A stretch of DNA of 64,000 bases from an uncultured Collinsella sp. (lineage in GTDB: Bacteria; Actinomycetota; Coriobacteriia; Coriobacteriales; Coriobacteriaceae): assembly GCA_900541055.1 (NCBI GenBank), contig UQHZ01000005.1:62001-126000 (forward strand), in the 5' to 3' direction. The notes below the pieces were generated by a model. It saw only the letters and a program-made list of their open reading frames with translations, ran no database searches and was not told the origin of the DNA. Shown here piece by piece: positions 61,480 through 64,000 of the stretch; within the stretch, counting starts at the first letter, position 1; every line of letters begins with the position of its first letter. The translations under genes and the position numbers were made by a program.

Positions 61480-62139
61480 CTATCTCGCCTCATCGGAACG
61501 CGCCAGGACGTCCCATTTGTTGTACGAGCCCTCGGCCTGAAGATCCCTGACGAGGGCCTCATAGCGGGTCTCGAGGTCTTTCTCCTCACACGGGAAGAGC
61601 AGAATCATCATTGGTCTTTTGAACTTGAAGTCAGCGTAGACGTCGATGTTGCCGAAACCGCAAAGCTGTGTGTATATGCTGAAGCCCATGGATTTGCCGC
61701 AACCGACATAGACGTCCTCGTAGGCGGAAGGGTCTTTCTCTCGTGCCGATTTCATCGTGACGACGGCGTAGCAGCCGGCGATCGCCATGTACCCATCGCT
61801 GAGGTCGGCTTCGCTGGAGACGTTGTTCTCGAAGTTCTCGAAGAAATCTTTTGCGGAGGTCGGCGGAAGCGAGCTTGCCACGGCCTTCTTGCGGGATGCC
61901 TCGAGTGACTTTTGCTGCTCCTTCTTGTCTTTGATTGCCCGACCCTTTGAAAGGAATGAGTCCCTGGCTTCTCCCAGGCTATCTGCCGCCTGCTTCCCCC
62001 TTTGCTGCCCCCAGTCGATCAGAGCGGGCCCGTATTTGTTCACAGCGGGCTCAACGAAGGGCAGAACGTCTTTTCCGATGTCGATGGCCCTTTTGACGTC
62101 TTGCAGCTTAATCTTTCCCAATTGCGTACCTCTATTCAT
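61480..62139 (-). CDS. Unknown protein of a two-gene module
   Basis: 219 residues from ATG 62139 (MNRGTQLGKIK). Basic helical N-terminal half (FLSKGRAIKDKKEQQKSLEA) and a beta-rich C-terminal half (YEDVYVGCGKSMGFSIYTQL, GNIDVYADFKFKRPMMILLF). The next gene starts 11 bp after its stop. No family recognised; the C-terminal half could be a ligand- or GIY-YIG-like small domain, but I cannot show this. Ribosome site weak. Confidence 0.62.
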   Translation of the reverse strand: MNRGTQLGKIKLQDVKRAIDIGKDVLPFVEPAVNKYGPALIDWGQQRGKQAADSLGEARDSFLSKGRAIKDKKEQQKSLEASRKKAVASSLPPTSAKDFFENFENNVSSEADLSDGYMAIAGCYAVVTMKSAREKDPSAYEDVYVGCGKSMGFSIYTQLCGFGNIDVYADFKFKRPMMILLFPCEEKDLETRYEALVRDLQAEGSYNKWDVLARSDEAR

Positions 62140-62218
62140 GGACAACCGGAAGCTTATCGAGAAGCAGCCGGCAGCGTCTTGTTTCTATCAAGTGCGTAAA
62201 TTATCTCACCACATGCAA

Positions 62219-62250
62219 GACCCCTTGCCGAGATATAGCGGCAAGGGGTC
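62219..62250. terminator. Hairpin between the unknown module and the sortase genes
   Basis: GACCCCTTGCC pairs exactly with GGCAAGGGGTC around a ten-base loop. No T-run on either strand, so termination strength is uncertain. Confidence 0.55.
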
Positions 62251-62288
62251 GAAGGGCCATATTCGGTTGTAGTTTCGATCTGCAAGTC

Positions 62289-62384
62289 CTAGTCTCGGTC
62301 GTCGTCGCCGGCTGCGCAGCAGGCGTAGGCCGTGAGCGTGAGGAGCCCCATGAGGAGCCCTATTCCGAAGGGCGCGAATCCCAT
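62289..62384 (-). CDS. 31-residue membrane protein next to sortase
   Basis: MGFAPFGIGLLMGLLTLTAY starts a peptide with one hydrophobic segment (5-22), two Cys (ACCA) and an acidic tail DDDRD. AAGGAGGTGG, an almost ideal ribosome site, is 5-6 bp before ATG 62384, and the gene overlaps the sortase end by 25 nt, so it is co-translated with it. Confidence 0.7.
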   Translation of the reverse strand: MGFAPFGIGLLMGLLTLTAYACCAAGDDDRD

Positions 62385-63091
62385 GTTTCCACCTCCTTCG
62401 CGTAGACCACGGTGCGGGAGTTGCTCGTCTGGTAGCTGCACGTCACGAAGGCCCAGGCATGCGCGATGTCCGCCGAATCTTCCAGGACGACCTCGCACTG
62501 GGACAATTTGTCCCCGAGGTAGGCGTCGAGCTCCGCAGCGCCGGCGAAGTTGGTCCGCTTGCCCTCTGAGCTCGCGTCGACCACGTCAGCCGCGAAGACC
62601 TCGAGCTCGATCGCATTCTCGCGGGTGTAGACCCGGATGGTGCGGTGCCCCTCGGCGAAACCGCGCGACGAGTATTGCGCGAGCGGCGCGAACATGGTGC
62701 CGTCGGACATGTGGTGCCCGTAGACGATGACGAGCGGGCTCTCGGCGCCCTGCGCGCACCCGGCGTCGATGTAGGGAGCGCCCCACGCTGATCTTTCGCC
62801 GCCGGCGTCGTGCGTGAGGTAGAAGTCGGGCGATTCGGGCCGGCCCTGGACGATCGGGTAGTCGACGGTCGTGCCCGGCACGCGCACCCAAGCGACGACG
62901 GAGGCGGGAAGGGCGTCCCAGTCGATGCCGCCTCCCGTCTCTTGAGCCTCCATTGCCGCATCCTTTTCCGCAGCAGGCGCCTCGTGCACCCCGTACGGGT
63001 TCCTCTCGGGCAGCGGCAGGACGGCGAGCGCCGCCAGCGCCAGCAACGCCACGGCAATGGCGAGTGCCGTGGCGGCTTTCCCTTTGTTCAT
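62360..63091 (-). CDS. Class B sortase
   Basis: 243 residues. N-terminal signal anchor (7-27), then the catalytic barrel: His in LVIVYGHHMSDG, Cys in WAFVTCSYQTSNSRTVVYAK and Arg in NSRTVVYA. The Ser after Cys and the length suit class B-type sortases that join or anchor surface proteins. ATG 63091 with GAGGAC. It lies 72 bp downstream of the surface-protein gene that has a sorting signal, its probable substrate. Confidence 0.9.
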   Translation of the reverse strand: MNKGKAATALAIAVALLALAALAVLPLPERNPYGVHEAPAAEKDAAMEAQETGGGIDWDALPASVVAWVRVPGTTVDYPIVQGRPESPDFYLTHDAGGERSAWGAPYIDAGCAQGAESPLVIVYGHHMSDGTMFAPLAQYSSRGFAEGHRTIRVYTRENAIELEVFAADVVDASSEGKRTNFAGAAELDAYLGDKLSQCEVVLEDSADIAHAWAFVTCSYQTSNSRTVVYAKEVETWDSRPSE

Positions 63092-63163
63092 GTCCTCCCC
63101 CGTTCGCAGGGGAGGCCCCGGGCGGGCGCCCAGGGCCTCCGGTTCGGTATCGATGCGGCGCCG

Positions 63164-64000
63164 CTACTCTTCCGGCTCTTCGGCAGGCTCTTCGGCTGCC
63201 GCGTCCTTGCTTGCGCCGGCCGTCTTGCGCTTGCGGTACGCGAGCACTCCGCCCGCGCCCGCCGCAGCTGCTAGAGCGATGCCTGCGGCCACGGCGTAGC
63301 CGGTGGCGTCGGGGGCGTCGGCCCCGGTCTTGGCGTAGGGCTCCTCGGGCACCTCGGGCGTGTCGGGGTTGTCCACGACGACGCTCTGCTCGGCGGAGTC
63401 GATGTCCTCGTGGGTCGCAACGACGTTGCCGGCGGAGTCCAGGACCTTCTCGAAGACGACGAGCTCGTCTCCCTCGGCCAGGCCCTCGGTGTCGAACTCG
63501 AAGGCCACCTCGACGGTGCCGGAGGGCGCCTCTGGCTCGAAGGGCGTGCGCGCGGTCACCTCGTTGCCGTCCTTGTCGAGGAACGGCTCTCCGGTGCCCT
63601 TGTCCATGAGCGTGCCCACGGCGATGTAGGTCTCGCCGGGGACGAGGCCCTTGTAGGCCACCGTGTCGACGACCTTTGCCTTGCCGGCCTCGATGACCTG
63701 GTCGCCGTCGGCGGCGTCGGCCGCCTGGGTGCCCACCTCGACGGCGACGTGGACGGTCTGGCCCTCGTCGGAGAGGTCCGCGTGCGACGCCACCTCGGCG
63801 CCGTCCTTGCGAAGGCTCTCGAACACGACCAGGTCGCGGCCGCCGAGCAGGCTCGCGTCGAAGGAGATCTCTACGTCCTGGCTGCCCGTCGAGAGCGCGG
63901 GCGCGAACTCGGCCTTGGCCCCCACGGGCTTGCCCGAGGCATCGGTCACGGGCTCGCCGGTCGCCTTGTCGACGAGGGTTGCCGAGAGCTCGTATTCCTC
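63164..64000 (-). CDS. Sortase-anchored VaFE-repeat surface protein (5' end outside window)
   Basis: C-terminal 278 residues. Two complete VaFE-type (thioester/isopeptide adhesin-like) repeats: VDTVAYKGLVPGETYIAVGT ... VEVAFEFDTEGLAEGDELVV and the one before, each with the conserved Val-x-Phe-Glu. Sorting signal YAKTG near the end, a hydrophobic Ala-rich span and RKRK, then an acidic tail of about 18 residues past the usual stop. The frame continues past 64000. Probable pilin or adhesin stalk of the neighbouring sortase. Confidence 0.88.
   Translation of the reverse strand, partial: EEYELSATLVDKATGEPVTDASGKPVGAKAEFAPALSTGSQDVEISFDASLLGGRDLVVFESLRKDGAEVASHADLSDEGQTVHVAVEVGTQAADAADGDQVIEAGKAKVVDTVAYKGLVPGETYIAVGTLMDKGTGEPFLDKDGNEVTARTPFEPEAPSGTVEVAFEFDTEGLAEGDELVVFEKVLDSAGNVVATHEDIDSAEQSVVVDNPDTPEVPEEPYAKTGADAPDATGYAVAAGIALAAAAGAGGVLAYRKRKTAGASKDAAAEEPAEEPEE

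Overview
The window is a high-GC chromosomal segment from a gut actinobacterium, most likely a Collinsella-type member of the Coriobacteriia. The basis is family recognition rather than a database search: an actinobacterial-style RpoC with a long acidic tail, type III glutamine synthetase, a split cobalamin methionine synthase, lipid II amidation genes, PTS/GH4 sugar use, iron- and zinc-dependent alcohol dehydrogenases, and class B sortase with VaFE-type surface proteins.

Positions 1-34,236 are core chromosome. In order they hold: the 3' part of rpoC; an ECF-like sigma/anti-sigma pair flanked by two copies of a structured repeat; a UPF0210 protein; a metF - MetH-activator - metH operon; glnA type III; a tRNA-Glu with a duplicated 3' end; an operon of two TPR-like proteins plus a one-piece MurT-GatD fusion; two alcohol/glycerol dehydrogenases and a decayed glycerol dehydrogenase copy; a multi-[4Fe-4S] protein; a GntR-controlled alpha-glucoside PTS / 6-phospho-alpha-glucosidase locus with a polyol-type dehydrogenase; ychF; an XRE pair around a 24-bp palindrome; asparaginase; and guaA. 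Several short inverted-repeat elements (MITE-like) sit in the intergenic gaps.

Downstream of guaA (from about 34.4 kb) an accessory island begins. The guaA 3' end carries GGGAGTA, and seven further copies of GGGAGTAA lie in the next 530 bp, as expected of a guaA-targeting integration hot spot. The island has a repressor, excisionase and tyrosine integrase; a minus-strand defence operon (ribbon-helix-helix protein, PLD/SNF2 helicase, DUF4391, Mod, Res, DUF4238, DUF262/DUF1524); ParA/ParB; MobC; a relaxase; and no type IV secretion genes. It therefore looks like an integrative mobilizable element. A GTACG-type operator recurs at the integrase promoter and at the parA promoter 17 kb away, so one repressor may control both excision and transfer.

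A low-GC tet(W) cassette with its own attenuator has landed inside the defence operon. It removed the N-terminal half of mod and clipped the DUF4391 gene. Farther right is a second resistance unit: a GC-rich mef-like efflux gene and an msr(D)-like ABC-F gene, preceded by a consensus promoter, an 11-codon leader peptide and a terminator hairpin, which is the layout of a ribosome-stalling attenuator.

The right end holds an unrecognised two-gene module (one gene frameshifted), then a 31-residue membrane protein, a class B sortase and the 3' part of a sortase-anchored VaFE-repeat surface protein. The right boundary of the island is not evident in this window.
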